Positions 35,501 through 45,000 of a DNA stretch of 64,000 nt are shown piece after piece. A program made the translations under genes and the position numbers. This stretch comes from G963556115 sp963667375 (GTDB taxonomy: Bacteria; Planctomycetota; SZUA-567): assembly GCA_963667375.1 (NCBI GenBank), contig OY763323.1:124001-188000 (forward strand), read 5' to 3'. Every line of letters begins with the position of its first letter. Position 1 is the stretch's first letter. The notes below the pieces were generated by a model. The model was not told the DNA's origin, ran no database searches, and saw only the letters and a list, made by a program, of their open reading frames with translations.

Positions 35501-37338
35501 GACGTATAAGTTGTCCCGGGGTGCGTTTCGGACGTGAGCTTAGGGGATGATTCGCTTGAATCAGGCATCGAGCGCCTGGCCTCTGACCCGGACTGTGGAG
35601 GATTTATATTTTTATTATTATCAGGATAGAAGCTTACCAGCTCTATCCTTTTATCTTTCCCGGTTGACACCACCTCACACGCATAATAACGGTTATCGTT
35701 TATCTCTTTGGATAGTATAAACTTCTCCGCACCGCTGCTGGTAGTGTCCTTTTTGCCACTTCTTTTCAATGCAAAACGTGGAGCCTTATCAAAGCTGGTA
35801 AGTACTGCAGGCAGCAAACTGAACTCTTCCGCTGTCAGCTCTGGATGCCTATTCTTGATATGTTCAAGAGTTGAATAATTAAAAGTAAAATATCCGCTAT
35901 CAGCATCAATACCCAAATTTGATTTAAGATTCTTGGCAAGTTCCGGAGAAATCTTACCCAACTGCCACTGTCTCCGCTCTTTAGCATCGCGTGTAATCTT
36001 CCCATTAAGAAAATCACTATAAAGAGTGTGCAAATCGCCAGTAGTCTTTAGAAATATTCGGCTATTAGTCTTTCTTCCCATAGGCACTTCATGAATAAGA
36101 CCGAACTTTTCCAGATCCGTCTTAGCCCATGACTGAAACTCTTTTGAGTTTGCATCCAAACTTGACGGCAAAGGAGCCAGATCCTTACCTAAGAACCGTT
36201 TAAGAAACTTGTCATATACCTCACCGACACCCAGTTCATCAACAAACTTCTGCTTTACTGATTGCAAGATTCCGACTTTATCCCCTACACGTAAGGAATT
36301 GATAACATTGTCACCATCCAAAACCTGTTTTTCTGCTTCGAGATTCTGCTGCGCCTGCTGTAATTCCTGTTGATATTTAGCAATATCAGCGTTTCGCTTG
36401 CCAGTCTCAGAAATATGTTCAGTAATTGCACCACCACCACCACCCAAAGCTGAAGCCAGTAAAATACTGCCGAACTGATCCTGCACCGCCTGTGCTGCCG
36501 TCTGAGTGCTTATACCATCATTAAAACGGAGATCCGCCTGAATAGCAGAGGTCAACAGTTCTGACGGTGTATCAGTGAGTTGTCCGGCAAGCATACCCTT
36601 AAGAATCTTTGTTGGCAGCGATCTCCATGCTTTTACGGTACCCATATTGCCAACCACAGCCTTACCGGCACTACCAATAAGCTTACCTCCCAGCATCTCA
36701 CCAGCAACCTCAAGACCACCTTCAGCAAGGGCAGATAGTACCGCATCTCCATTCACCTCGTCCTGCACCTGCTGCCATGTAAGATCAGGGTTAACCTGTT
36801 TATATGCATTATAAGCATCCTCAACATAGCTATCATATTCAGCAAGCCCGTAAAGCCCGCCGGTCATAAGGGAATGCCCCATAAGCATAGGAATAAACCC
36901 AACACCGCCAGTAGCCATACCAATCAATGCGCCCGGCGCACCAATAGCAATACTGTTGGTAAGAGAACTGATCGCACCATAAACCGACTTAGCGTAAGGA
37001 TCATTCATTACATCAGCACTCACCTTATAGAATGGATCCTGCTCACGAGCTGTCTTTATCTCTTCAAGATTCTGACTGGCCCAGTCTTGCCAACTGGAAA
37101 TACCAAACATATCACCAAGAGTTCTGGTCATTCGGTAAAAAGTTTCGGGTGTATCGAGCATCAAGCCGTTACGAGCACCTTCATATGTAGCTGAGCCAAT
37201 AGCTGACAGCCAGCGCCATGTGCCCCAATCGTCTTCCTCTTTCACTTCTGATTGTTTTCTGGCAGTACGTTCTTGCATTGCGTATGGATTACTTACAGCC
37301 CAATCATTATCAATTCTATTAGTTGCTAGTGCGGTCAT
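32584..37338 (-). CDS. Internal core/ejection protein (gp16-like) with embedded PBECR-like nuclease domain
   Basis: 1584 aa, the largest phage gene, in the position of T7 gene 16, whose product is ejected ahead of the DNA. The N-terminal third has hydrophobic glycine-rich segments (about 120-170 and 290-305). Residues about 455-575 (LGKISPELAKNLKSNLGI, FNYSTLEHIKNRHPE, YYACEVVSTGKDKRIELV) look like a PBECR-type (barnase-EndoU-colicin E5/D-RelE) nuclease domain. A Ser/Thr/Pro-rich linker follows (580-632), then a helical body. I see no lytic transglycosylase domain like that in T7 gp16. It probably forms the channel and may deliver a nuclease into the host. Confidence 0.85.
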   Translation of the reverse strand: MTALATNRIDNDWAVSNPYAMQERTARKQSEVKEEDDWGTWRWLSAIGSATYEGARNGLMLDTPETFYRMTRTLGDMFGISSWQDWASQNLEEIKTAREQDPFYKVSADVMNDPYAKSVYGAISSLTNSIAIGAPGALIGMATGGVGFIPMLMGHSLMTGGLYGLAEYDSYVEDAYNAYKQVNPDLTWQQVQDEVNGDAVLSALAEGGLEVAGEMLGGKLIGSAGKAVVGNMGTVKAWRSLPTKILKGMLAGQLTDTPSELLTSAIQADLRFNDGISTQTAAQAVQDQFGSILLASALGGGGGAITEHISETGKRNADIAKYQQELQQAQQNLEAEKQVLDGDNVINSLRVGDKVGILQSVKQKFVDELGVGEVYDKFLKRFLGKDLAPLPSSLDANSKEFQSWAKTDLEKFGLIHEVPMGRKTNSRIFLKTTGDLHTLYSDFLNGKITRDAKERRQWQLGKISPELAKNLKSNLGIDADSGYFTFNYSTLEHIKNRHPELTAEEFSLLPAVLTSFDKAPRFALKRSGKKDTTSSGAEKFILSKEINDNRYYACEVVSTGKDKRIELVSFYPDNNKNINPPQSGSEARRSMPDSSESSPKLTSETHPGTTYTSPDSGGYNNPSSTDNSTTESDIINNISVRFAKYLQGDTTDLKPHQIAQFEEQKQKLESEIKRASQYGVIGDMEVGRYSDMFDSLDLPRRATTEEHEKWVNEQLDVIAGKKKPSLDAADELNSSLLVPEMDDIVYRNDRMKVMADVLQRLKEKDKHTTKRLLKLGAKAIANHTANPQVFRQFSDIYANHDVAVMAAGMLHEQMNRETNVALLEAKKSGRDEDYAYARLLMKASNEMTEVFSGIGTSAGRALRAVRTIKDKRGKELTQALKDVIGSEANQNTGKMISQIMTNLVEQVQPKDKGQTTKVAELQKEVKAILEKESPHGLSDEDMGKLQELFENTNYNELTATVKLKSRYSRIRDAVIESTIAGMLTGPATHIVNTLSGTASIASEIHDRLFAGMMYKGARFAGGFGETMAMLHGITDGFVDAIHSAVTAFKTGQSRWGGDSEKAGQQVHGVSTENAYSFFKGSSTDMTLEEIEADATGGLAKVAKLVSQGFGLVGAGQRLLSTNTMLMSDEFMKTLVYHMQRRALAHRAMQTATRQGQDGQAAYNAIMDGEIAPPEIHEQIMNYASYITFQDQINQDTTGGKFWKSIDNARKAMPETMLVMPFLKTPLNIAKWVGTRTPGIANLFSEYREAMSNNGDMAKKQLAEARMLTGSLLWNVALVMASEGILTGSGPTDKKEKEKLYATGWRPNSLHVGDTYYELTRLDPIATFLNTMASFVEIASDLDDADLSEVAAATLGSALKVASDKYYLSGISDFLNAVRESDRYGKTYLSRLGSNVVPFSGLRRTAARGLDPVMREARDFVEIVKKDTPIASYSAAMRRTILGELVKYDGGGLFRAITPIRTSKDNHDPVYDELLRLQQNSSLNISYPQRRLNINGKSVKLDTHQYSKYLELAGQEYRVNGLNAKDALQQLFKNSSYQMQPDTVKGRLTEQIIRNYRYKARNSLIESDEKLQRFNSKLPRLAALL

Positions 37339-39800
37339 ATATTACCTTTCTTTCTACTTGGGTGCTTATTAATCATTTCCCAATATTGCTTATAATTTTC
37401 AGAGAACCATGCAGCTTCGTCCTCAGAATCAAATTCCATTAATTCGTTATTCTTCCAAGCATAATCCCAAGCTTCATCATCACTCAAACGAATCATCTTT
37501 CCATTTTTCTGAACAACAGTTGGGTAAACGTAATATTTACCATTCGCTTCACCCCATGCCATAGAATGTGTTGAATAAGAACCATCTGAATTATTAAGAA
37601 CAGGATATTTATCTGGATTCAATATTCTCTTAACAAAATTCTTTGATTTATTTCCTTTAAGTATATTTTCTAATTCACTACTTTGACCAAGTGAGATTTT
37701 GGTATTACTTTCGCCTGCTTTTTGTATCATCATATTTTTTAAGGTTGCATTGTCATTCTCGAGCTTAACATTATGATCTGTTAAAATATTATTAACTAAT
37801 TTTTGAGCATTAATTTCTCCTTCAGTTCTCAAACGTTCAATAACCATAGTTGCATCTTCAATATTTAAATTTTTTAAACTTTGCTTACCATTACTTTGGC
37901 TTTTTAAAAATTCATCTGCAGCTTTTATTTCGTTAAGTGAATATGGAACGTCATATTGAAATGAATACTCAGGTGTATCCCGAGAAGAAAATATTGTGTG
38001 CCCGATTGCTGAAAGGCCTTTACCAATTGAATCGAATATAGTGTCTTCATTATTGCTCAACACTACATCATTGTCATAATAGCCAAGTCCTAAATGCTTA
38101 TAATATGTACTCTCGGAATCGCTTAGCATTTGGTTCGCTACTTCCTTTTCAGACATAGCAATACGTCTGGCTTCTTCAGCTTCTTTTTTACGATCCTGTT
38201 GCACAACATAATTATAAATCGAAGTATGCATACGTCGGATATCCCAGTTTTGCTTCGGATCATCAGTTAGTGGTAGCAAATCATTTATAATTCGGTAAGT
38301 ATCTTCTGAAGTTTTCCGTTCCTGCTCGATCTTCGTGTAAAAAATCTTATTAATTTCTTGAGCATTATTTTTATAGAAAAATGGATCAACCTCATTAAGC
38401 GGTCTTTTCAGAATTTTCTCAGGGTTATAATCATCCAAGCCCCAGCGTTTACCAATTTCTCCATATAGCCGATATGCTTCCCTGGCAATCCGGGGATCAC
38501 TCGGAGGTATGTTGTTTTCTTTAGCCCATGAAGTAAGTTTATTAATTACTTCCGTATCAAGTTTGGTTCTTTCTGTTCCCATCAAGAGTACCGACCCGCC
38601 ATTAATATCAAGACCAACCCCCGCCTCGCCCGAAGTAAGCTGGCCGTCTGCTGCAGTCTCCTTAATCTTCATATCAATAAGGTCTCCGACTTCCTTGACC
38701 GGACGGGCATACTGAGAGTCTATTGCCTCAAGCTCAGCTATACGCTGCTGATATGCTTTGATCTTACCACTACGAGTCGCCCTCCCCAGTAATGAGCCGT
38801 CTGTATCTTCCTGCTGTACTTCAAATAACTCATTACTCAACCGTGCTTTATCATCACGATCTTTTAATTGCGGATAAGTAGCCTCAAAAGTGTCACTCTC
38901 TGCAATGGACACTTTTTCATACTTGGCTTTTTTTGCGTCTTTCTGCAAACTATTAATTTCCCCTTGCAGAAGATACTCGTCCTGATCTGCTTCATTTAAA
39001 AAGTTATTTGTCTGAAGAAATCCTTCTAAATCTTGCATAGCATCTTCGTCGCCATTTTGAGCCAAATTTTGAAACTGTGACTTAATACTTTGGATTCGAA
39101 GATTAACAACATCCTCGTTAGTAGCAAAACCACTTTCAATTAATTCCGTATCCGTGTCAGCTATAGCTTGAAGTCTAGTTGCTTCTGGCATATTTGGTGA
39201 ATTAAGTATGTTATGATATTCATTAGAAGCGATATCAAAACGTTTCTGTTTAAAATGCTGAAACCCAACTTTTCGTTGCGAATTTATCATATCCATAATT
39301 GACCCGCCAATAGTATCTTCTTCATTCTGATTTAACCCTTTAGTTACATCAGAATATAGATTTGTCATAGCAGCATCGTATGTTTCTAATGTCGCCCCCT
39401 CAGCATTCATTGCATTACTTGATGTTGTAGTAAACAATTTATGCCAATTTTCAAGATTATGAAAAAGTGTTTGCCGAGCGTTTCTAACATCCTGCCGCCG
39501 TTGCTCTGCCTCTGCTTTCTGAGACGCACGTTCAGCTTCAGCTTCCGCATGCTTACGCTCAGCATAATCCATACGCGCCTTATCAATCTCACCCTTAGCC
39601 ATATCCTGCATACCATTACCAATAACGCCGAATGCCTGAGCAATCCGCTGAGCATTATTCACCGTCTGAAAATTAGTAGCCATAATGGTAGCGTCCGGTC
39701 TGACAGTGGTATCTTTGAGTGCTATATCATTTCTGATTGAGCCGAGTTCGGTATCGATAAGAACCGGTTTTATTATTTCGCGATTATTTCTTTCTGGCAT
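37335..39800 (-). CDS. Internal core protein (gp15-like)
   Basis: 821-aa, highly helical and charged, in the place of T7 gene 15 (inner core/ejection protein). The last 100 residues form a separate module (YPVLNNSDGSYSTHSMAWGE, then LSDDEAWDYAWKNN and a final DSEDEAAWFSENY) of the kind found on many phage virion and polyvalent proteins. It overlaps the gp16-like gene by 4 nt. Confidence 0.8.
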   Translation of the reverse strand: MPERNNREIIKPVLIDTELGSIRNDIALKDTTVRPDATIMATNFQTVNNAQRIAQAFGVIGNGMQDMAKGEIDKARMDYAERKHAEAEAERASQKAEAEQRRQDVRNARQTLFHNLENWHKLFTTTSSNAMNAEGATLETYDAAMTNLYSDVTKGLNQNEEDTIGGSIMDMINSQRKVGFQHFKQKRFDIASNEYHNILNSPNMPEATRLQAIADTDTELIESGFATNEDVVNLRIQSIKSQFQNLAQNGDEDAMQDLEGFLQTNNFLNEADQDEYLLQGEINSLQKDAKKAKYEKVSIAESDTFEATYPQLKDRDDKARLSNELFEVQQEDTDGSLLGRATRSGKIKAYQQRIAELEAIDSQYARPVKEVGDLIDMKIKETAADGQLTSGEAGVGLDINGGSVLLMGTERTKLDTEVINKLTSWAKENNIPPSDPRIAREAYRLYGEIGKRWGLDDYNPEKILKRPLNEVDPFFYKNNAQEINKIFYTKIEQERKTSEDTYRIINDLLPLTDDPKQNWDIRRMHTSIYNYVVQQDRKKEAEEARRIAMSEKEVANQMLSDSESTYYKHLGLGYYDNDVVLSNNEDTIFDSIGKGLSAIGHTIFSSRDTPEYSFQYDVPYSLNEIKAADEFLKSQSNGKQSLKNLNIEDATMVIERLRTEGEINAQKLVNNILTDHNVKLENDNATLKNMMIQKAGESNTKISLGQSSELENILKGNKSKNFVKRILNPDKYPVLNNSDGSYSTHSMAWGEANGKYYVYPTVVQKNGKMIRLSDDEAWDYAWKNNELMEFDSEDEAAWFSENYKQYWEMINKHPSRKKGNI

Positions 39801-39808
39801 GATTTATC

Positions 39809-40396
39809 CTATTTTGAATTGTACATATTAATCTGCTGATTATAGGTCTTGGCTGCTGTTAAGCCGCTGGCCAAAGCCCCACCGACACCGGCAAGAGCAG
39901 AGAAAAAGCTTGGTTGCTGTGGGTCCTGTAGATATAGCGGCTGCATCTGCGCATTGGTAGCCGCCGCCGCTTTCTTCTCGGTAAGCTGTACCATCTTATT
40001 CTCACGGTTACTCTCAATCGTTGAAATATTACCTGCAGCATTGATGCCAATCTCTGATAGCAGTCTTTTAGTAGTACTCCCAGCCAGACCGGCATAACTT
40101 GCTGCCGCCCGCTGTGAAGCTTTCCGGGCAGAAGCGGCCTTTGCTATCTCTCCCTTATCCGCTGCAGCCTGTTTGTTGACCTGAGACGCTTCCTCTTCAA
40201 CTTGCCGGTATATACTCTGTGCTTGCAGATCCTTTGATCTAGCTTCAGCCAAATACTGCGCCGTGGCGATATCGTTGGCTCGCTGCTGCTGCTCATAACT
40301 CGCCTGGTCTCCGGCAAGACTGGCAACGGTACCGGTCAGAGCTTGTAACCCGGCTCCGATACCGGCACCTATTCCCCCTCCCATACACATCAGCAT
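39809..40396 (-). CDS. Internal virion protein (gp14-like)
   Basis: 195 aa, glycine-rich hydrophobic start (MLMCMGGGIGAGIGAGLQAL), a long Ala/Gln-rich helix and a second glycine-rich hydrophobic stretch at about 165-180. This layout and position match T7 gp14, the internal protein that ends in the host outer membrane during ejection. It overlaps the previous gene by 7 nt. Confidence 0.8.
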   Translation of the reverse strand: MLMCMGGGIGAGIGAGLQALTGTVASLAGDQASYEQQQRANDIATAQYLAEARSKDLQAQSIYRQVEEEASQVNKQAAADKGEIAKAASARKASQRAAASYAGLAGSTTKRLLSEIGINAAGNISTIESNRENKMVQLTEKKAAAATNAQMQPLYLQDPQQPSFFSALAGVGGALASGLTAAKTYNQQINMYNSK

Positions 40397-40869
40397 ATCT
40401 CCTTGTATCGAGCCATAAGATTGAAGTTCTTACCGCTTCTGTTATAATTAGGGACATCTCCTTTATTTATAAACCCAAGCCAGCGCAGCCAGAGCATAGA
40501 CTCGGCATGCCCATCCCAAATATAATTGAAAAGTATCCCGAACGGCTGCTGCATCTTCTCTATATACTCCCGGCTGAATTTCATAAATGAGATTCCATAC
40601 TCAGCTTTTCTGTTATCATTAAGTAGCCACGCTCTACCAATACCAGGATCCTCTGTAGGACATACCCCAAACATTACCGCAGGCAAATCATCCCAGGTGG
40701 CGGTCCAGCACAGCAGTGATTCCTCGACTGAGATTTTCAGTGCTTCATAAGTAGAGTACTCAGGATTACTATAACGCAGCTCAAGAATATCAAGCTCATG
40801 CATATTCTCTGCAATATGCTCAATATCCCCTACCTGCACCCCACGTACCCGCGCTCTCTCTGTATTCAT
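40390..40869 (-). CDS. Internal virion protein, gp13-like (GNAT-like fold)
   Basis: 159 aa. The order of strands and helices (VGDIEHIAENMHELDILELR near the start and WLRWLGFINKGDVPNYNRSG near the end) resembles acetyltransferase-like phage proteins found at the T7 gene 13 position. Follows the gp12-like gene by 9 nt. Confidence 0.7.
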   Translation of the reverse strand: MNTERARVRGVQVGDIEHIAENMHELDILELRYSNPEYSTYEALKISVEESLLCWTATWDDLPAVMFGVCPTEDPGIGRAWLLNDNRKAEYGISFMKFSREYIEKMQQPFGILFNYIWDGHAESMLWLRWLGFINKGDVPNYNRSGKNFNLMARYKEIC

Positions 40870-40878
40870 TATTTCTCC

Positions 40879-43251
40879 TTAAACCTTTGCCATCCAACCG
40901 GTAAAACCACCGCCCTGAAAGCTGGCCGCATGTGGCGACTTGACAACCAGTTGAATTCTGGAATTGAGATTCTCTGCATTCACCGGGAACTTGAAACTGC
41001 CACTATCTACCCGCGGACGATTAACCACCAGACCCACGGTAGACATTACCCCGCTCTTAGTCCGATCACGGCTTATATCACGATTAATAACTCTGGTTAT
41101 AAATTCTCCGCTATCCTGATAGTCAACCTGAAAAGTCTGTATCTGCGTACGGATTCCGGTTATAGCAGCATTATCTCGCTGTGGATTGCGTACATATGGT
41201 GTGGTAAATTCATATAAAGACTCATAACCAATACCGCTATAAACCTCAACGTGTTTTCCTTTCACCGTAAAGCTGGAATTCCCGGTTACTTCAGGTATCA
41301 GCTCCCGGCGTGGTGTCAGTGTATCAGCTTCAGTACAGACAACACAAAGCTCCTGCCCTGAGATATTGTACGGCATAATAAAAGCGGTTGTATCCGACTC
41401 GGCATCATAACTGCCGCTCAGTGTTACTCGTGAATCAATATACGGCGTATCCTCGATCGTGCTGCCGAGTGTGCCCATATCGATATACTCTATATTCACT
41501 TCGCCGCTACGCTCTACCAGCATATACAGCCGGTCACTAATAAAACGGGCATAAATTAGCACCGTATCAGCAGTAAACTCAAAATAGCTCCACGCTGATT
41601 GTGCTTTATCATTACCAACCCAGATATAGTTATATACATATATCCGGTTACGATAGACCTTGGTCAACATTGTCAACATCGTGTCAGTCTTGCGGGCACT
41701 GAGTGAGAAGATATCTGCCGGAAGATAATCCGAAACATGAGAAGTAATACTTCCAGCCTGATTCGCCACCTCATCGGTCATTACATAATATTCCCAGAGC
41801 TGAGACGAACTGGTACCGGCTTCTACAAAGTAGGCACTCGCTCCAGCCCGAACCGGCGCTGCCATGCTACTGCAGGAATTTGCGGTAGTCGGCTCAATAA
41901 CCGCCAAGCGTGGAGTAAACGCACCGTCAGAACTTACCTGGTACTGCTGAGACGTGCCGAATATAAGCAGTGACCTTGCAAACGGCAGAGCGTGCTTGAT
42001 ATCACAGAGACCTTCCAGAATAGTCGTCTGCTCGAAAGCATCATCATCCAAAGCCTGACGGACCGTCTTAGGATAAAACCGATAGTAATCCCCGTCACGG
42101 CTCCAACTGATATGATCCTGACAAAACACACCAAGTCTGTTCGCATGAAAACCAAGAGTCTCAATAGTTCTACCGATAAAATACGGTGCCTGCGCACTAT
42201 CAGCATCACCGGCAACCCGCGGCTCAAGCTCACACTGCGACAGGTGAAAAGTTCCGTCACTCTGTCGTACCAGCTTAAGTGGGAAGGTAGCCGGATCAAT
42301 CTCATGTTGCAGCCCCCACGCCGGAGCTTCCTTCCAGCGTCCGGTTGAATATCCTGAATTTTCAACATACTCCAGATAATAATGAGTTGAATCATCCTTT
42401 GAGTTATTGGTTATTTCCAGTTTTGCACCATCAAAACAGTTCTGCGGCAGATCTTCATAGTTCTTATAGCTATCAACCCAGCCGACAGTAGCCTGATCAC
42501 TATATGAGTCCTGTACACTGACAAAATACGACTCCTCATCTTTAGGCCTGAAGCGTAGAGTGCTGCCGAAAAGATCAACTGAAAAATGCTCATGAACTCT
42601 ATACAGTTCGCTGACATTTCCCTCCTCGTCAGGTTCTGAACTGGCATTGACTATCATATCACGAATTTCGGTTGCGATCGTAATACTTGAATACTCAGCA
42701 GCAGTACCTGCAGTCTGAGTAATAGAAGTATAATTAACCGTAATATTCTCACCAGGAATATGCAAGGTAACACTGTAGGTTGTAGTCTTTAGCCCACGCT
42801 TGATATAGACAATACCAGCGCGCGGTTCTCCCTCTATTTCACCCGCCGCCTGCACAGTAACAGTACGGTTGGTTATCCAGCTGGTATCATCCACTGTCAG
42901 GATATGAAAATCATTTTCCGGATCTGTAGAATTAAGATAAGCGAGCACCCCTTCGTCATAGGTTACAGTGCACTGGCTGCCATCAATAAGATTGTAAACA
43001 TTGAGTGTATCATCACGAATTAACAGCAAATAATGCTCGTTGTCATCACGTTCAATAAAATGACTCTTAACCTTCCCGTCCAGTGAAACTCCCGCCAGTT
43101 TCAATAAATGTTGAGAAAAAGGCCTACTCATCAGACCTTTGGCAGGGTCTGAAACAAAGTTCACCTGTTCTTCACACTGACTTATCAGTCGCTGTGGAGG
43201 TGCCTGTCGACTGACACCATTAATCAGAGAATCTATACGCTGTGGATTCAT
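40879..43251 (-). CDS. Tail tubular protein B (gp12-like nozzle)
   Basis: 790-aa beta-rich protein with the T7 gp12-type start (RIDSLINGVSRQAPPQRLIS, then QVNFVSDPAKGLMSRP). Six copies form the tail nozzle to which the fibres attach. The ATG overlaps the TGA of the gp11-like gene. Confidence 0.93.
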   Translation of the reverse strand: MNPQRIDSLINGVSRQAPPQRLISQCEEQVNFVSDPAKGLMSRPFSQHLLKLAGVSLDGKVKSHFIERDDNEHYLLLIRDDTLNVYNLIDGSQCTVTYDEGVLAYLNSTDPENDFHILTVDDTSWITNRTVTVQAAGEIEGEPRAGIVYIKRGLKTTTYSVTLHIPGENITVNYTSITQTAGTAAEYSSITIATEIRDMIVNASSEPDEEGNVSELYRVHEHFSVDLFGSTLRFRPKDEESYFVSVQDSYSDQATVGWVDSYKNYEDLPQNCFDGAKLEITNNSKDDSTHYYLEYVENSGYSTGRWKEAPAWGLQHEIDPATFPLKLVRQSDGTFHLSQCELEPRVAGDADSAQAPYFIGRTIETLGFHANRLGVFCQDHISWSRDGDYYRFYPKTVRQALDDDAFEQTTILEGLCDIKHALPFARSLLIFGTSQQYQVSSDGAFTPRLAVIEPTTANSCSSMAAPVRAGASAYFVEAGTSSSQLWEYYVMTDEVANQAGSITSHVSDYLPADIFSLSARKTDTMLTMLTKVYRNRIYVYNYIWVGNDKAQSAWSYFEFTADTVLIYARFISDRLYMLVERSGEVNIEYIDMGTLGSTIEDTPYIDSRVTLSGSYDAESDTTAFIMPYNISGQELCVVCTEADTLTPRRELIPEVTGNSSFTVKGKHVEVYSGIGYESLYEFTTPYVRNPQRDNAAITGIRTQIQTFQVDYQDSGEFITRVINRDISRDRTKSGVMSTVGLVVNRPRVDSGSFKFPVNAENLNSRIQLVVKSPHAASFQGGGFTGWMAKV

Positions 43252-43832
43252 AAACGATTATTATTAAACCTTCCTATCTGAGGTAAGCTATTGTGAAGCA
43301 TGTTGGGCTTGATATTCTTATTCCGGGTCTTATCGAGTGCAGCTCGGGCTGCATTGAGTTGGTTTTCTGTATAAGGCAGACGTGCATTATCACCCTGCTT
43401 GTTGATAATAAAGGTAATTACCGCCCGCATGATGATATAACTCTTGACTGACTCCGGAAGCTCATCAAAATTAAGTTCCAGTGTAATCTCTACTTCAACC
43501 GCAGAGTCAAAGAGATAAGTATTATTATCAATATCATAGAGCAGCTTTTTACGCTGCACCAAGTTTCTATATGTATCTCTACCGGTTGCTGTCACATTGA
43601 GTGTGTTCTTCGGCAAAGTAATTTTCTTATTAGCATCAGGGCTTAGAAGTATCTTCTCAGTATTGATATAAACGCCCTGTTCCTGCACCTCGGAAGTATA
43701 CTGCCTGAGGATATCCAGCGCGTCCTCTGCATCAGCATTATTGTTGAGTGTCTGTTCAGACAGACTGGCAACGGTATTCTCACCGATAAATTTTAGCAGA
43801 CGGTTTACTCCGTCTCTTTCATCATTAATCAT
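43248..43832 (-). CDS. Tail tubular protein A (gp11-like gatekeeper/adaptor)
   Basis: 194 aa from ATG 43832, which has an AGGGAAA ribosome site; the longer frame to 43871 runs into the upstream terminator and is rejected. It contains AEDALDILRQYTSEVQEQG and VEITLELNFDELPESVKSYI, as in T7 gp11. It is the adaptor between portal and nozzle. Confidence 0.88.
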   Translation of the reverse strand: MINDERDGVNRLLKFIGENTVASLSEQTLNNNADAEDALDILRQYTSEVQEQGVYINTEKILLSPDANKKITLPKNTLNVTATGRDTYRNLVQRKKLLYDIDNNTYLFDSAVEVEITLELNFDELPESVKSYIIMRAVITFIINKQGDNARLPYTENQLNAARAALDKTRNKNIKPNMLHNSLPQIGRFNNNRL

Positions 43833-43845
43833 ATTTTCCCTGTGA

Positions 43846-43879
43846 TAAAAAGAGCTCCGGTATCTGAACATACCGGAGC
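43846..43879 (-). terminator. Strong intrinsic terminator after the capsid gene
   Basis: Arms GCTCCGGTAT and ATACCGGAGC with a 6-nt loop, followed on the minus strand by TCTTTTT. It sits between capsid and gp11-like gene, exactly where T7 has T-phi after gene 10. Confidence 0.9.
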
Positions 43880-43955
43880 GAGTATAAGGAGACTGGCGGT
43901 TTCCACATCGGTTTTAAGAGTTGAGTTAAACCACCAAAGAACAGCCTCTATAAAA

Positions 43956-44924
43956 CTACGCAGCGCTTGAAAGCTCCAGAGCACAGGACGGATTATAGGT
44001 TCCGGCACCCTGCACCGCTGAAACCTGAATACGGTATTCAAGGCGGTCGTCATCATCGATAAACGCCCATTTATCCTGATAGAGACTAGTTTCGATAATC
44101 GCATCGCTGGCGAACATCAGCGCAGTGGTATTGGTCATATCCACCTCATGATTCTGAATTGAGGTGACATTGGTACCATAAAGCATGTTCGCATGATTGG
44201 AGACGATGATATTAACGCCGTGAATAGTCGGACCAAGACCTTCATTCTGAGACTGCGCCATATTACCCCAATCCTTATTACCAACCTTGGTATATTCCTT
44301 AAGTGCCTGAACATGACTCTGGGTAATAAGAATATTCAGATCTTCATCAATATCCTTATCCCGGAATACCTTTACCCCTTCGCCAATCGCATCATAGAGC
44401 ATCTTGCCCTTATCCTCCAGTGCTGTGGCGGTTGACAGGTCTACACCTGAGATCACTGTACCACCAACTTCAGAGGTGAGAGCATGTGTCGCTCTGGCAG
44501 CCTTGGCAAGTTCGCAGATACGTCTTCCTTCTTTGTACTTTGCCATCGCTTTAGCCATACGCTTACGGTACTCTGGATCAATAAGAATCTGCGTCTTGAG
44601 CTTATCCGCCTGCGGAATAGCAACCTTGGCATATTCAGGGTTATCAAGTCCGACTGTGATTTCAGCATTCTCAATAACTTCAGACTGCAGATAATCACCC
44701 CGCGCCTGCTGCACCTTAACCTCGGTTCTTCCCATCAGCGTTTCGGTATACCTATTATTACCGGAAAGTGGCTTTGTTTTGAAGAATCCTTCAAGTCTGC
44801 ATATTGCGTAATACAACATCATCACGTTGGGGATAAATTGTTCTTTAAATAATGCTTCCTCATCCCCCGTCAAACCTCTCTGACCAGGAAGCTGAATATT
44901 ACTCGGTGAGTTTGGCCAAACCAT
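43956..44924 (-). CDS. Major capsid protein (gp10-like)
   Basis: 322 aa from ATG 44924 (MVWPNSPSNIQLPGQRGLTG), which has AGAAGGAG seven bases before it; the longer frame to 44963 runs through the preceding terminator. HK97-like capsid sequence features, e.g. WGNMAQSQNEGLGPTIHGVN and LMFASDAIIETSLYQDKWAF near the end. Follows the scaffold gene and is flanked by terminators on both sides. Confidence 0.9.
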   Translation of the reverse strand: MVWPNSPSNIQLPGQRGLTGDEEALFKEQFIPNVMMLYYAICRLEGFFKTKPLSGNNRYTETLMGRTEVKVQQARGDYLQSEVIENAEITVGLDNPEYAKVAIPQADKLKTQILIDPEYRKRMAKAMAKYKEGRRICELAKAARATHALTSEVGGTVISGVDLSTATALEDKGKMLYDAIGEGVKVFRDKDIDEDLNILITQSHVQALKEYTKVGNKDWGNMAQSQNEGLGPTIHGVNIIVSNHANMLYGTNVTSIQNHEVDMTNTTALMFASDAIIETSLYQDKWAFIDDDDRLEYRIQVSAVQGAGTYNPSCALELSSAA

Positions 44925-44944
44925 TAAACTACTCCTTCTCTTAT

Positions 44945-44984
44945 ACAATAAAAAAGGCTGCAACCAGCAGTCGCAGCCTTAAAA
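44945..44984 (-). terminator. Intrinsic terminator between scaffold and capsid genes
   Basis: On the minus strand AAGGCTGC...GCAGCCTT with an 11-nt loop, followed by TTTTATTG. It lies inside the 76-bp gap between the scaffold stop and the capsid start. It may set a separate capsid transcript or trim mRNAs. Confidence 0.75.
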
Positions 44985-45000
44985 ACAACACTAATTCAAA

